Assembly (NCBI GenBank): GCA_900110595.1
Contig: FOEZ01000006.1
Location: forward strand, 1 to 64,000
Length of the DNA: 64,000 nucleotides
From: Arthrobacter sp. OV608
Lineage (GTDB): Bacteria > Actinomycetota > Actinomycetes > Actinomycetales > Micrococcaceae
Reading direction: 5' to 3'
Each line of letters begins with the position of its first letter. Within the stretch, counting starts at the first letter, position 1. Below, in pieces: positions 16,402 to 25,788 of this stretch. A program made the position numbers and the translations under genes. Below the pieces are notes generated by a model, which did not search any database, was not told the DNA's origin, and worked only from the letters and a program-made list of their open reading frames with translations.

Positions 16402-17180
16402 ACATGCCATCCACCACCACTGCCGGACCCGGCGCCGCCGGCCCCGAGACCTTCCACGGGTCCAGCCTGGAACTGCGCAACCTCACCATGGCCTACGGCG
16501 ACATCGAGGTGCTGCGCAACGTCAGCCTCACCGTGGCCCCGGGCACCACCACCTGCATCATCGGGCCTTCCGGATCCGGTAAATCCACCCTGTTGCGCGG
16601 CGTCAACCGGCTCCACGAACCCAAAAGCGGGAACGTGCTGCTGGCCGGGGAAAGCACACTGGCCGCCAACCCGGACACGCTGCGGACCCGTATCGGCATG
16701 GTGTTCCAGCACTTCAACCTCTTCCCGGACCACACCGCCGAAGAGAACGTTGCCCTTGCCCTGTGGAGCGTCAAAGGCATGCCGAAGGCCCAGGCCATGG
16801 AACGCGCCCGCCAGCGGCTTGCCGAGGTTGGGCTGGCTGAACGCGCCGACCACCGCCCCCGCGACCTCTCCGGCGGCCAGCAGCAACGCGTCGCCATCGC
16901 ACGTGCCCTGGCGATGGAACCCGAAGTGATGCTCTTCGACGAGGCCACCAGCGCCCTGGACCCCGAACTCGTCAAAGGCGTCCTGAACCTCATGGCCGGC
17001 CTGGGCCGGCGCGGCATGACCATGCTCGTTGTCACCCACGAGATGGGCTTCGCCCGCAAAGTGGCCGACCAGGTGGTTTTTATGGACGAAGGCGAAGTGG
17101 TGGAAGCCGGAACGCCCGCCCAGCTCTTCGACAACCCTCGCAGCGAACGCCTGCAGCGTTTCCTTTCCGAGGTGCTCTGA
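16398..17180 (+). CDS. ABC transporter ATP-binding protein (polar amino acid type)
   Basis: 260 aa. Walker A is GPSGSGKST at about residue 56-64, the Q-loop is MVFQHFNLFPD, the signature is LSGGQQQR, Walker B is VMLFDEATSALDPE and the switch His is in VVTHEMGFA. This is the GlnQ/HisP class that energises polar amino acid or opine uptake. The ATG overlaps the permease stop, and the TGA overlaps the start of the next gene by one base. Confidence 0.93.
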   Translation: MNMPSTTTAGPGAAGPETFHGSSLELRNLTMAYGDIEVLRNVSLTVAPGTTTCIIGPSGSGKSTLLRGVNRLHEPKSGNVLLAGESTLAANPDTLRTRIGMVFQHFNLFPDHTAEENVALALWSVKGMPKAQAMERARQRLAEVGLAERADHRPRDLSGGQQQRVAIARALAMEPEVMLFDEATSALDPELVKGVLNLMAGLGRRGMTMLVVTHEMGFARKVADQVVFMDEGEVVEAGTPAQLFDNPRSERLQRFLSEVL

Positions 17181-18223
17181 TGCGCACGGTTGGTAAGGCA
17201 CCCATCAGGACCGCCGTCGTCGGCTTTGGAATCTCCGGCAAGGTCTTCCACGCACCCCTCCTCGCGGCCAACCCGGACTTTTCGCTGGACGTCATCGTCA
17301 CGGCGCAGACGGAACGCGCGGGGGAGGCGGCACGCCTCTATCCGCAGGCACGGATTGTTGCCACCCCGGAGGAACTGTTCGCCCTGGCCGCGGACCTGGA
17401 CCTGGTCATCCTGGGCACCCCGCCGCACACACATTTCGGGCTGGCCGCAACGGCCATCGCCCACGGCCTGAACGTGGTGGTGGACAAGCCTTTCGTGCCC
17501 ACGTCCGCGCTTGGCGAGGAACTGATCAGCAGGGCGTCCGACGGCGGGGTGCAGCTGACGGTGTTCCAGAACCGCCGGTGGGATGCCGACTTCCTCACCT
17601 TGCAGAAAGTGCTGGCCTCCGGAGGCGTAGGCGAGGTCACCAGCTTTGAGTCGCGGTTCGAATGGTGGCGGCCCGAAGGCTTTGGCAACTGGCGGGACAC
17701 GGTGTCCCTGGCGGAGGGCGGCGGCATCCTGCACGACCTCGGCGCCCACTTGATCGACCAGGCCATCCAGCTGTTCGGCCCGGTGGAAACGAGCTACGGC
17801 GAGACGGCCAACCGCGGCCCGCATCCGGACGCGGCGGACACCGAAGCCTTCGTATCGCTGCTGCACGCCTCCGGTGTCCGCACACGGCTCTGGATGAACG
17901 GCATGGCCGCCCAGGCCGGGCCCCGCTTCCACGTCCTCGGCAGCCGCGCCGGCTACACCAAGTGGGGCCTGGACGGACAGGAACCCGCGCTCGCCGCCGG
18001 GATGCCGCCGTCGGACCCTGCCTACGGCGTGGACCCCCAGGAGCATTGGGGGCTCCTGGGGGTGGACGGGGCAACCGCTCCCGTACCTGCCGAGCGCGGC
18101 GCCTACCCGCAGTTCTATGTCCAGCTGGCCGCCGCCCTGCGCGGAAACGGGCCTCTTCCCGTCGACCCAGCCGAACCTCTTGAGGTCCTGAAGGTCATCG
18201 AAGGCATCCACGCCCTGGCCTGA
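17180..18223 (+). CDS. Gfo/Idh/MocA family NAD(P)-dependent oxidoreductase
   Basis: 347 aa. An N-terminal Rossmann fold begins VVGFGISGKVFHAPLL (GxGxxG-type), followed by DLDLVILGTPPHTHFG and the cofactor/active-site motif VVDKPF with its catalytic Lys (EKP-type). The C-terminal alpha/beta domain holds the GGGILHDLGAHLIDQ helix typical of the family (His as catalytic candidate). Family members oxidise or reduce sugars, inositols and N-linked sugar derivatives. Its place directly after the ATPase gene implies that it acts on the imported solute. Confidence 0.87.
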   Translation: MRTVGKAPIRTAVVGFGISGKVFHAPLLAANPDFSLDVIVTAQTERAGEAARLYPQARIVATPEELFALAADLDLVILGTPPHTHFGLAATAIAHGLNVVVDKPFVPTSALGEELISRASDGGVQLTVFQNRRWDADFLTLQKVLASGGVGEVTSFESRFEWWRPEGFGNWRDTVSLAEGGGILHDLGAHLIDQAIQLFGPVETSYGETANRGPHPDAADTEAFVSLLHASGVRTRLWMNGMAAQAGPRFHVLGSRAGYTKWGLDGQEPALAAGMPPSDPAYGVDPQEHWGLLGVDGATAPVPAERGAYPQFYVQLAAALRGNGPLPVDPAEPLEVLKVIEGIHALA

Positions 18224-18293
18224 AGTCCCGAACTCTTCCCAGCGACGCAGGTAAGCGTCTTCCGCTCCCATAAATTCCACAGAAAGGGACACC

Positions 18294-19430
18294 ATGTCCT
18301 CTGCTCCAGCCTCCCCGCGCACTGCCACCAAGCGCGTCGCCGTCATCGGCGGCGGCATCCTCGGCGTCTCCACCGCAGTCCACCTGCTCCGCGAAGGAGC
18401 CTCCGTGATCCTGCTGACTGAGCGCGGCCTCGCCAGCGAAGCCAGCGGGCGCTCACTTTCCTGGCTGAACTCCGCCGGCGAACGGTCCACCCCCTACCAC
18501 CAGCTGCGCGTGGCCGGCGTGGACCGCTACCGCACGCTTTTCGCCGCGGACCCCAGCCGGGAATGGCTGCAGTTCGGCGGCGGCCTCATGTGGAACGCCG
18601 CTGGGCAGCGCGAAGCCACCGAGGCCAGGCACGCCTTCGAAAAATCCATCGGTTATGACTCCAAGCTGGTTGCTCCAGGCGAAATCTCGTCCGTTACCCC
18701 CGGAATCGATCCGGACGCCGTGCCGGAGAACGCCATCTTCAATCCCGGCGAAGGCTGGGTCAGCCTGCCGGACCTGATCGACTTCCTGATGGAGGAATTC
18801 CACGCCAGGGGCGGAGAACTGGTCCTCAACGCCGGCAAGGCTTCCGTTATGGTGGAGGGCGGCCGCACCTCGGGCGTGGAAACCTCGTCGGGCGGGACGT
18901 ACCCGGCCGACGCCGTACTGGTGGCCTGCGGCGCAGCGACGCCCGCCGTCGTCGGACCCCTGGGAGTGCACATCCCGAACGGCTCTCCAGTGTCCATGCT
19001 GGTGGTGACCAAGCAGGTGCAGCACAGCGTGGCAGCGGTGATGAACACCCCGCGCGCAGCCGTGCGGCCCAACCCGGGCGGCACCTTCGCGCTGGACCAC
19101 GACTGGTATGAGGAACACATCACCGAGCACGCCGACGGTTCCTTCAGCATCCCGGACGGTGTAGTGCAGGAACTGGCCGACGAAGCTTCAAAGCTCATCG
19201 CTGGCAATCCCGAGCTCAAGCCTGCGTCCTGGAAGATGGGCTACAAGCCGATTCCCGGCGATGGCGAACCGGTCCTGGGCGAGCTGGGACAGGTACCCGG
19301 ATGCTTCGTTGCCTTTACGCACTCCGGGGCCACGCTGGGGCTTATTGCCGGCGAACTGCTTGCCGGCGAAATCCTGACCGGCAAAAAGCACCCCATGCTG
19401 GCTACCTTCCGGCCCGGGCGCTTCTCCTGA
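18294..19430 (+). CDS. FAD-dependent oxidoreductase, DAO family
   Basis: 378 aa. The FAD-binding motif VAVIGGGILGVSTAVHLLREGASV opens the protein; EASGRSLSWLNSAGE is the usual FAD-contacting loop. The C-terminal part has PIPGDGEPVLGELGQVPGCFVAFTHSGATLGLIAGELLA, the classic DAO closing motif. The family oxidises C-N bonds in D-amino acids, N-methyl amino acids and opines. With a polar-solute ABC importer and a Gfo/Idh dehydrogenase this suggests an operon for an N-substituted amino acid or amino sugar conjugate. It ends the operon; a strong hairpin follows. Confidence 0.87.
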   Translation: MSSAPASPRTATKRVAVIGGGILGVSTAVHLLREGASVILLTERGLASEASGRSLSWLNSAGERSTPYHQLRVAGVDRYRTLFAADPSREWLQFGGGLMWNAAGQREATEARHAFEKSIGYDSKLVAPGEISSVTPGIDPDAVPENAIFNPGEGWVSLPDLIDFLMEEFHARGGELVLNAGKASVMVEGGRTSGVETSSGGTYPADAVLVACGAATPAVVGPLGVHIPNGSPVSMLVVTKQVQHSVAAVMNTPRAAVRPNPGGTFALDHDWYEEHITEHADGSFSIPDGVVQELADEASKLIAGNPELKPASWKMGYKPIPGDGEPVLGELGQVPGCFVAFTHSGATLGLIAGELLAGEILTGKKHPMLATFRPGRFS

Positions 19431-19443
19431 GGTGTGCCGGCAA

Positions 19444-19474
19444 GGGGCGGGGCTGCACCTTGCGGCCCCGCCCC
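19444..19474. terminator. GC-rich hairpin between convergent genes
   Basis: A perfect 10-bp stem (19444-19453 with 19465-19474) with an 11-base loop lies between the convergent DAO and SulP genes. It has no T tract but is the only obvious stop signal for either transcript. Confidence 0.6.
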
Positions 19475-19496
19475 CGTGGCGGGTACAGGCGGCCGG

Positions 19497-20996
19497 TCAG
19501 GCCCCCAAGTGCCCCGTGAGGCGGCGGTGGAAGCCGGTGCTGCGCTCATCAAGCCCCTGGATGGCCACGGTGGCCCCGTGGGCGCTGTACTTCGTTTCGA
19601 TGGAGTCGAGGGCGGCCACCGTTGAGGCGTCCCAGATCTGGGCGCGGCTGAGGTCGATGGTTACCGATGCGGGGTCATCGGCGTAGGCGAACTGCTCCAC
19701 GAGGTCGTTGCTGCTGCCGAAGAAGAGCGGCCCCACCACGTCGTAGCGGACGCTCCGGCCATCCTCGGCCGGGGTCCGTTCCACGCTGATGACGTGGGCC
19801 ACCCGGCGGGCGAACAGGACCATCGCCAGGACGACGCCGACAAGGACGCCGTAAGCCAGGTTTCCGGTGAGGACCACAACGGCCACCGTGACCACCATGA
19901 CCAGGGTCTCCGGGATGGGCATCCGCTTCAGCGTGGAGGGTTTGACGCTGTGCCAGTCCACCGTGGTGACGGCTACCACCATCATGACCGCTGCGAGGGC
20001 GACCATGGGGATCTGGCCCATGACGGAGCTGAGTCCAGTTACGAGCGCCAGCAGGAACAGCCCCGCCACGAAGGTCGAGATCCGGGTACGAGCCTGGCCC
20101 GTCTTTACATTGAGGACCGTCTGGCCGATCATCGCGCACCCGGCAATGCCACCGTAGAAGCCGGCAAGGATGTTCGAAACGCCCAAGGCCCACGACTCAC
20201 GGCTTTTGTGCGAGGGCGTTTCGGTGATGTCATCAACGAGTTTCGCCGTGAGGAGGGTTTCCATGAGGCCGACGAACGCCACACTCAGCGCAGTGGGCAA
20301 GACCAGTTGGAAGGTCTCAAGGGTCAGCGGAACCTGGAAAGGGGTGATGCCGGGCATCCGGCCGGTCAGCGGGCCCTCATCCGAAACGTTTGGTACGGCG
20401 AGGCCGGCGACGATGACAATCGCCGTAACCACGACGATGGCCACCAGCGGCGACGGGACCACCTTGGTGAACCGCGGAAGGATGAAAATGATCGCGAACG
20501 TCAGGGCGAACAGGGCGTAGGCCGGCCAGGGGACGTTGAGTACGTGGGGCACCTGTGCCATGAAGATCAGCACACCCAGGGCGTTGACGAACCCGATCAT
20601 CACCGATCGCGGGATGAACCGCATCAGGCGCGCAAGCCCGGCCAAGCCAAAGACCACCTGGATCACACCGCCCAGGAGCACAGCCGGCAAAACATACTGG
20701 ACACCGTGCTCATGCACGAGCGGGGCGATCACGAGGGCGACAGAGCCCGCTGCGGCTGTAACCATCCCTGGACGCCCGCCAAGGATGGACATGGCCAGGG
20801 CCAGCACGATGGAGGCCACGAGACTCACCATGGGATCAACCCCGGCAACGATCGAGAATGAAATCACTTCCGGGACCAAGGCCAGGGTGGTGACCATCCC
20901 GGCAAGGACTTCGCGGGACAGTTGCCGCGGTGAGCGGAGGGCCGTGCGAACCGTGATCGGTTGCCGCAGAGGGCGGGGGCGGTCGGCGACAGCCAA
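19497..20996 (-). CDS. SulP family anion transporter with STAS domain
   Basis: 499 aa; the apparent start is TTG at 20994-20996 without a strong ribosome-binding site, so the true start may differ slightly. About 12-14 membrane segments form a SLC26/SulP core (EVISFSIVAGVDPMVSLVAS, GRPGMVTAAAGSVALVIAP, GGIAGCAMIGQT). A STAS domain occupies about 410-499 (RSVRYDVVGPLFFGSSNDLV). The family carries bicarbonate, sulfate or dicarboxylates. No carbonic anhydrase or sulfate gene lies beside it, so the substrate cannot be assigned. It is alone on its strand. Confidence 0.88.
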   Translation of the reverse strand: MAVADRPRPLRQPITVRTALRSPRQLSREVLAGMVTTLALVPEVISFSIVAGVDPMVSLVASIVLALAMSILGGRPGMVTAAAGSVALVIAPLVHEHGVQYVLPAVLLGGVIQVVFGLAGLARLMRFIPRSVMIGFVNALGVLIFMAQVPHVLNVPWPAYALFALTFAIIFILPRFTKVVPSPLVAIVVVTAIVIVAGLAVPNVSDEGPLTGRMPGITPFQVPLTLETFQLVLPTALSVAFVGLMETLLTAKLVDDITETPSHKSRESWALGVSNILAGFYGGIAGCAMIGQTVLNVKTGQARTRISTFVAGLFLLALVTGLSSVMGQIPMVALAAVMMVVAVTTVDWHSVKPSTLKRMPIPETLVMVVTVAVVVLTGNLAYGVLVGVVLAMVLFARRVAHVISVERTPAEDGRSVRYDVVGPLFFGSSNDLVEQFAYADDPASVTIDLSRAQIWDASTVAALDSIETKYSAHGATVAIQGLDERSTGFHRRLTGHLGA

Positions 20997-21270
20997 GGAG
21001 CGGCTCCAGGGGCTTGGCTCTTATGGAAAAGAGCGGTTGGGGGGGATCGCTGCACGCCACGTTGCGCGCGGTCCAGCCCCGTCATGGGAGGGAGCCGGAG
21101 TGCAAAGGGGTGCGCCGGTGACTTTTGGCTGCAGGTTCAAGATTACCCGGACGTGAGAGGGGGACGTCATCCGGGAGCAGGCGGAACCGCGGCTGATAAA
21201 ATGGCCAGGTTGCAGGGCGGCCTTTTCGCTGGTGCAGCCAGCGCCGTAACGAAGTAGGGGACCAACACAC

Positions 21271-22866
21271 ATGACGGCAGGCGGTGCACACCTCGGGACG
21301 TCGGAAAGCCAGCCTGGCCCGCCGGCCACTGCCGCGGCCGCGCCCGTGAAGCGCCGGGTCTATGTAGCAACCATTGAAGGATTCCTCGGCGCCCTGATGA
21401 TGTTCGTGGGCTCGATCGGCACCGGCTGGATCGCCAACGGCTCGCCCATGATCCGCCAGCCCATCGTCATCGCACTGCGCACCGAGGGCTGGGGCGTCAC
21501 AGTGTCCACGGTGCTGCTCACGGTGGGTGCCATGGTGCTGATGCGTTCGTGGCTCCGGCTGGGCCAGCGCCTTGCCGAGTGGGGCGCTTCCTCGTTGCGG
21601 TCCGTGGTCATTGCCATCTCCGCCTGGTCCCTGCCGCTGCTCTTCTGCGTGCCGGTCTTCTCCCGTGACGTCTACGCCTACACCGGCCAAGGCAGGCTGG
21701 TGATGGAAGGCCAGAACCCGTACCAGGTGGGCATTTCCACCCTCAACAACTGGTTTGCGCTCGGCGCCGATCCGGCCTGGGCCGAAAACAGGACCCCTTA
21801 CGGCCCCTACTTCCTGTGGCTGGCGCGCGCCGTCGTCGGACTGACCGGAGCCCAGCCCGACGCATCAGTGCTGCTCTTCCGCCTCCTGGCCGGCGTGGGC
21901 GTCCTGCTCTGCGTGATCTATGTGCCCAAACTTGCGGAACTGCACGGCATTAACGGGGCGCGCGCCCTGTGGATCGCCGTAGCCAACCCCCTGTTCCTGA
22001 TCAGCTTCATCGCCAGCGCCCACAACGACGCCCTGATGGTGGGACTCGCCGTCGCCGGCGTCTACTTCGCGGCCACCCGCCGCTACCTGCTGGGCATTCT
22101 CCTGGTCACCGCGTCCATCGGCATCAAGCCCATCACCGTGCTCCTGCTGCCGTTCATCGGTGTGATGTGGGCCGGTCCCTCCGCGTCCTGGCCGCGGAAG
22201 TTCCTGATCTGGGGCGCGACGGCGGGCATCAGCCTCGCCATTCTGGCCGTCAGCGGGATTCCGTACAACCTTGGACTGGGCTGGACCTGGGCGATCATGG
22301 ACCCGACCCCCGGCTACACCGGCTACTCACCGTCGGGCTTCCTGGGCCAGCAGGTGGAGTTCCTGGCCAACGTGCTGGGGTTGCCGGGCGGCACCTTCGC
22401 CACCCTGCTGCGGACGGGCATGAAGTATGCCGCGGTCGGGCTGGTCCTGCTGCTGATGTTCCGCGGGGACTACTCGCGTGCGGTGCGGCGGATGGCCCTG
22501 GCATTCACCGCCGTGGTGATGCTCTCACCCATCATCCAGCCCTGGTACATCCTCTGGTTCATCCCGTTCCTGGCCGTCACCGGGATCCGGGACGACTGGC
22601 AGATCAGGTCCTTCTACGTGGCCGTCACGTTCTTTGTGGTGTTCGGGGCGCAGGACCAGCTCTCGGTGTGGTCCTTTGTGGAACTGCCCATCGACGCGTC
22701 GTCGCTGGCATTCATTACCGCCCTGGCATTTACGTTCTACCTTCTATTCCTCGACGTGCATACACGCAAACTGCTCATCGAGGCCAAGCCCTGGGACCTT
22801 GCCAAACGGGGCTGGACCTGGAGCCTGGACCGGTGGGAAAGGTACCAGGCCTCGCGGAGCGCCTAA
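21271..22866 (+). CDS. mptB: Polyprenol-phosphomannose-dependent alpha-1,6-mannosyltransferase
   Basis: 531 aa, a multispanning GT-C enzyme. Key signatures are the acidic loop FSRDVYAYTGQGRLVMEGQNPY (the RDVYxY motif holds the presumed catalytic Asp) and YGPYFLWLARAVV, matching mycobacterial/corynebacterial MptB. The enzyme adds mannose from polyprenyl-phosphomannose on the outer face of the membrane, building the alpha-1,6 core of lipomannan-type lipoglycans. Micrococcaceae make lipomannan, so the role fits. It converges on, and by four bases overlaps at the stop codons with, two GT87 genes, hinting at a shared glycan task. Confidence 0.88.
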   Translation: MTAGGAHLGTSESQPGPPATAAAAPVKRRVYVATIEGFLGALMMFVGSIGTGWIANGSPMIRQPIVIALRTEGWGVTVSTVLLTVGAMVLMRSWLRLGQRLAEWGASSLRSVVIAISAWSLPLLFCVPVFSRDVYAYTGQGRLVMEGQNPYQVGISTLNNWFALGADPAWAENRTPYGPYFLWLARAVVGLTGAQPDASVLLFRLLAGVGVLLCVIYVPKLAELHGINGARALWIAVANPLFLISFIASAHNDALMVGLAVAGVYFAATRRYLLGILLVTASIGIKPITVLLLPFIGVMWAGPSASWPRKFLIWGATAGISLAILAVSGIPYNLGLGWTWAIMDPTPGYTGYSPSGFLGQQVEFLANVLGLPGGTFATLLRTGMKYAAVGLVLLLMFRGDYSRAVRRMALAFTAVVMLSPIIQPWYILWFIPFLAVTGIRDDWQIRSFYVAVTFFVVFGAQDQLSVWSFVELPIDASSLAFITALAFTFYLLFLDVHTRKLLIEAKPWDLAKRGWTWSLDRWERYQASRSA

Positions 22867-24116
22867 GCGCCCGCAGGCACCGCGGCAGGCTTCCGGCCCA
22901 GTTCCGCCGTCCGCTTTACGGACCACCACAGCAGCACCACCAGGAGCACGTTGCGCGCAGTGAGGATCGCGGCCATCACCGGGTGGGCGTGGATGAGCGG
23001 GGTGTAGAACAGCGGGTAGATCACGAAGGTGGTCATCGCGATCCCCATCAGCAGGGCCGCCGGGACCTTCCACCTGTTCCAGTCGTGCGTAAGCCCGGCA
23101 ATGATCACCGGTGCCAGCCAGATGATGAACTGCGGGGAGCCCACCTTGTTGAACACGATGAAGGCGGTGACCATCATGAGCGAACCCTCAAGGAACAGTT
23201 CCTCCCGCTCCGCCCCGCGGTTCAGTGCACGGACCAGCAGGACGGCGGCTCCCACCGCGGCGAGGATCAGCAGGGGCTGCATCAGGAAGGCTGCCGTGCC
23301 GGCCCCCGGGCCGTAGACCTCGGTGGAGTTGATGGCGGTGTTGTCCGCCATCTTCGAACCTGCGATCTTGAAGACGCTCAGCCACACCCATGGTGTGGAG
23401 AAGGTGGCCTCCAGCTGCATGCCCCGCTCGCCCTGGTTCAGGAGGAAATCCAGGATGTGCCTTAGCCCGCCGGACAGCCAGGTTCCCAGCGCCACCGCGG
23501 CGGTCACCGCGGCGCCGGCGAGGACCACCTGGATGCGCTTCCGGCTCGCAATGACGATGGGCACCAGCACCGCCGCAGGCCACACCTTGATCCACGTGGC
23601 GATGCTGAGCAGGACACCTGCCACCACCGGCCGCTGGGCGGCGTAGAGCAGCGCGATCAGCACAATGGGAGCGGTGATGCCTTCCACCCGCGCGAAGCTG
23701 AGGTAGCCCATAAACACGGTGAAGAACAGCCACCACCAGGCCGGCGCGATGCCGCTGACCTTCCGCGGCCCGCGCGTGAGGAAGGCAAGTCCGACGGCGT
23801 TAAGGGCCGTGATGATCAGGAACCAGACGAGCAGGTACAGGCCGGGACCGGTGATGTTCGCGAGGAAGATGGGGAGCTGCGCCAGCACCGGGTACACCCA
23901 CGGGCTGATCTTTTCGTCCAGGTCCTGCGGGTTGTAGCCGTCCTGGGCCCATTGTCGGTACTGCTCGGTGTCGCTGAAGGTATCGCCGTTGAGGAAAAAG
24001 GACGCCATCCAGCCCAGGAAGTAGAGATGGACGACGGCGAAGCCCCACCACACGCTGGACGGGCGGGCGAACCAGTCCACCACCGTGGCGGGGAGGACTT
24101 TGGTGCGGACGGTCAC
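22863..24116 (-). CDS. GT87 family (DUF2029) mannosyltransferase-like membrane protein
   Basis: 417 aa with about ten membrane helices. A first-loop acidic motif FLNGDTFSDTEQYRQWAQDG and the segment SPWVYPVLAQ correspond to the GT-C active-site loop of the GT87/PimE group, which uses polyprenyl-phosphate sugars. The sequence FNKVGSPQFIIWLAPV is a typical DUF2029 signature. It is closely similar to its upstream neighbour (same order of motifs, FSTPWVWLSVF versus FTTPWLWLSVL), so the pair arose by tandem duplication. Likely function is transfer of mannose or another sugar to an envelope glycan; acceptor unknown. Confidence 0.82.
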   Translation of the reverse strand: MTVRTKVLPATVVDWFARPSSVWWGFAVVHLYFLGWMASFFLNGDTFSDTEQYRQWAQDGYNPQDLDEKISPWVYPVLAQLPIFLANITGPGLYLLVWFLIITALNAVGLAFLTRGPRKVSGIAPAWWWLFFTVFMGYLSFARVEGITAPIVLIALLYAAQRPVVAGVLLSIATWIKVWPAAVLVPIVIASRKRIQVVLAGAAVTAAVALGTWLSGGLRHILDFLLNQGERGMQLEATFSTPWVWLSVFKIAGSKMADNTAINSTEVYGPGAGTAAFLMQPLLILAAVGAAVLLVRALNRGAEREELFLEGSLMMVTAFIVFNKVGSPQFIIWLAPVIIAGLTHDWNRWKVPAALLMGIAMTTFVIYPLFYTPLIHAHPVMAAILTARNVLLVVLLWWSVKRTAELGRKPAAVPAGA

Positions 24117-24144
24117 CAGCCGGTCAAAGAACTTCGTGGAAATC

Positions 24145-25518
24145 TTAGGACTCCTTGAGCGCGGGAGCGGCTGCGGGCGTCTTCTTGCCCAGCAGGTAGA
24201 GGCGCCGGACGCTCCAGATGAACAACACCACCAGCAGGACGTTGCGGATGGTCAGCACCAGCGCCATCCACGGGTTGTTGTGGCTGAGGGCGTCGTAGAA
24301 CAGCGGGTAGATGAAATACGTGGCCACGGCGATGACAATCAGCATGGCGGCAGGCACCCGCCATTCCCGCCAGCTGTGGGCCAGCCCGACGGCGACCGCA
24401 GGGGCCAGCCACACCATGAACTGCGGGGAGCCCACCTTGTTGAAGACCACAAACGCGGTGGCGAGGGTCAGGGCGCCGGCCAGGAGAAGCTCGGTGCGGT
24501 CCACGCCGCCGCTGGTTTTTCCGTTGTGGAGCGCCCAGAATGTCAGGCCGGCCACCAGCAGCGCGGCCAGGACCAGGAGGGGCTGCATCAGGACGGACAT
24601 CAGCGCAGTACCGGGACCGTCCACCTGCATGGAGTTGATGTCCGTGTTCATGTACATCCGCGAGCCGCCCACATTAAGGACGGACAGCCAGAGCCAGGGC
24701 GTGGTGAAGGTGGCCTCGAGCTGCATGCCGCGGTCGCCCTGCTGGGTGAGGAAATTCAACAGCTTGGGCACGCTGCCGACTGCTGCTGCCAGCGCAATGA
24801 CGCCCGCCGTCGTCGTGATTCCGGCAAGCACCACCAGGATCCGGTTCCGCACCACGGCGAACAGGGCCAGCATGATGGCCGCCGGCCAGACCTTCACCCA
24901 GGTGCCGACGGCCAGCAGGATGGAGGCGATGAAGGGCCGGCCTACACCGTAGGCGAGGGCCACCAGGACCAGCGGTGCGGTGAGGCCGTCCACGCGGGCG
25001 AAGCCGAGCCAGCCCATGAGGAAGGTGAACGCGAGCCACCACCAGCCGGCGGGGATGGCGTTCTGGTCACGGCCGCGGTTGGTCAGCTTCAGCAGTGCCC
25101 AGCCGTTGAGCAGGGTGGTCATCAGGACCCAGAGGAAGAAGAACGGTCCGGGGCCCGCGATGCCGGCGATGGCCATGGGAATCAGCGCGAGGATGGGGTA
25201 CACCCAGGGGCTGGGGCCACCGGTGAGGTTGGCGTCGTCGAAGCCTGCCATGGCCCAGTCCCGGTAGATGAACGTATCGCTGAAGGCTTCGCCGCGCAGC
25301 GACAGGGAAGCGGCGAAGACCAGGAAAACCAGGTGCATCACGATGAAGCCGCCCAGCAGTCCGCGGCCGGTGTTCAGCCGGTTCCGGGCGGGTGCGGGAA
25401 GGATGACGTTGCGGATCCGGGTGAGATTGCCGAAGAAAGCGTCCGTGGAAATGGCGGGATCCTTGTCAGGTCGTGGCACAGGTATGGTGTTGTGCTGGTG
25501 GCTTGGGTTCTGCCGCAT
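24145..25518 (-). CDS. GT87 family (DUF2029) mannosyltransferase-like membrane protein, paralogue
   Basis: 457 aa, with the same helix pattern as the gene 28 bases downstream. Conserved landmarks are LRGEAFSDTFIYRDWAMAGF, GGPSPWVYPILA, TFTTPWLWLSVLNVGGS and FNKVGSPQFMVWLAPAV. It has a longer N-terminal cytoplasmic tail. The pair is probably one transcription unit; the ends converge on mptB. A role in extracytoplasmic glycan assembly with a polyprenyl-phosphate sugar donor is inferred from the family, and the substrate is unknown. Confidence 0.82.
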   Translation of the reverse strand: MRQNPSHQHNTIPVPRPDKDPAISTDAFFGNLTRIRNVILPAPARNRLNTGRGLLGGFIVMHLVFLVFAASLSLRGEAFSDTFIYRDWAMAGFDDANLTGGPSPWVYPILALIPMAIAGIAGPGPFFFLWVLMTTLLNGWALLKLTNRGRDQNAIPAGWWWLAFTFLMGWLGFARVDGLTAPLVLVALAYGVGRPFIASILLAVGTWVKVWPAAIMLALFAVVRNRILVVLAGITTTAGVIALAAAVGSVPKLLNFLTQQGDRGMQLEATFTTPWLWLSVLNVGGSRMYMNTDINSMQVDGPGTALMSVLMQPLLVLAALLVAGLTFWALHNGKTSGGVDRTELLLAGALTLATAFVVFNKVGSPQFMVWLAPAVAVGLAHSWREWRVPAAMLIVIAVATYFIYPLFYDALSHNNPWMALVLTIRNVLLVVLFIWSVRRLYLLGKKTPAAAPALKES

Positions 25519-25788
25519 GGCTGGTTCAGGGGCATCGGAGCCGTCCGGAAACAGCTTCCACTCCTGTCCAACTCTAATTCACGGTGCTTTGGCCCCGTAA
25601 TTTGCTGGAGCGGGCCCCGGCCGTCAAGCGTTTGACCTGCGACGACTTATTACTTGATTTTTCAAGTTGCTGGTGATCCATTACTCGGGCATCATGAACT
25701 GGGCACAAAGGTGCCCAACTTCGTCTGCAGCCTTGGGGAGCGCAGGTGTTAGATATGAACCCCTACCCCCAAACACTAAGGCTAGACC
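25519..25788. other. Intergenic region with short inverted repeats
   Basis: This 270-bp spacer holds no convincing gene. It contains ACTTGATTTTTCAAGT (25652-25667), with 6-bp arms, and GTCAAGCGTTTGAC (25623-25636), with 5-bp arms; either could be an operator. No clear -35/-10 pair was recognised. Confidence 0.4.

Noticed and set aside
16493..18490. A 665-codon minus-strand frame opposite the ABC ATPase and Gfo/Idh genes
   Set aside because: Shadow of two genes with clear motifs on the other strand.
24085..25635. A 516-codon plus-strand frame opposite the second GT87 gene
   Set aside because: Antisense shadow; hydrophilic His/Gln-rich product typical of complementary reading of a membrane protein.
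25652..25667. ACTTGATTTTTCAAGT as a terminator
   Set aside because: The stem is only 6 bp of A/T-rich pairs and the adjacent genes on both sides point away from it.
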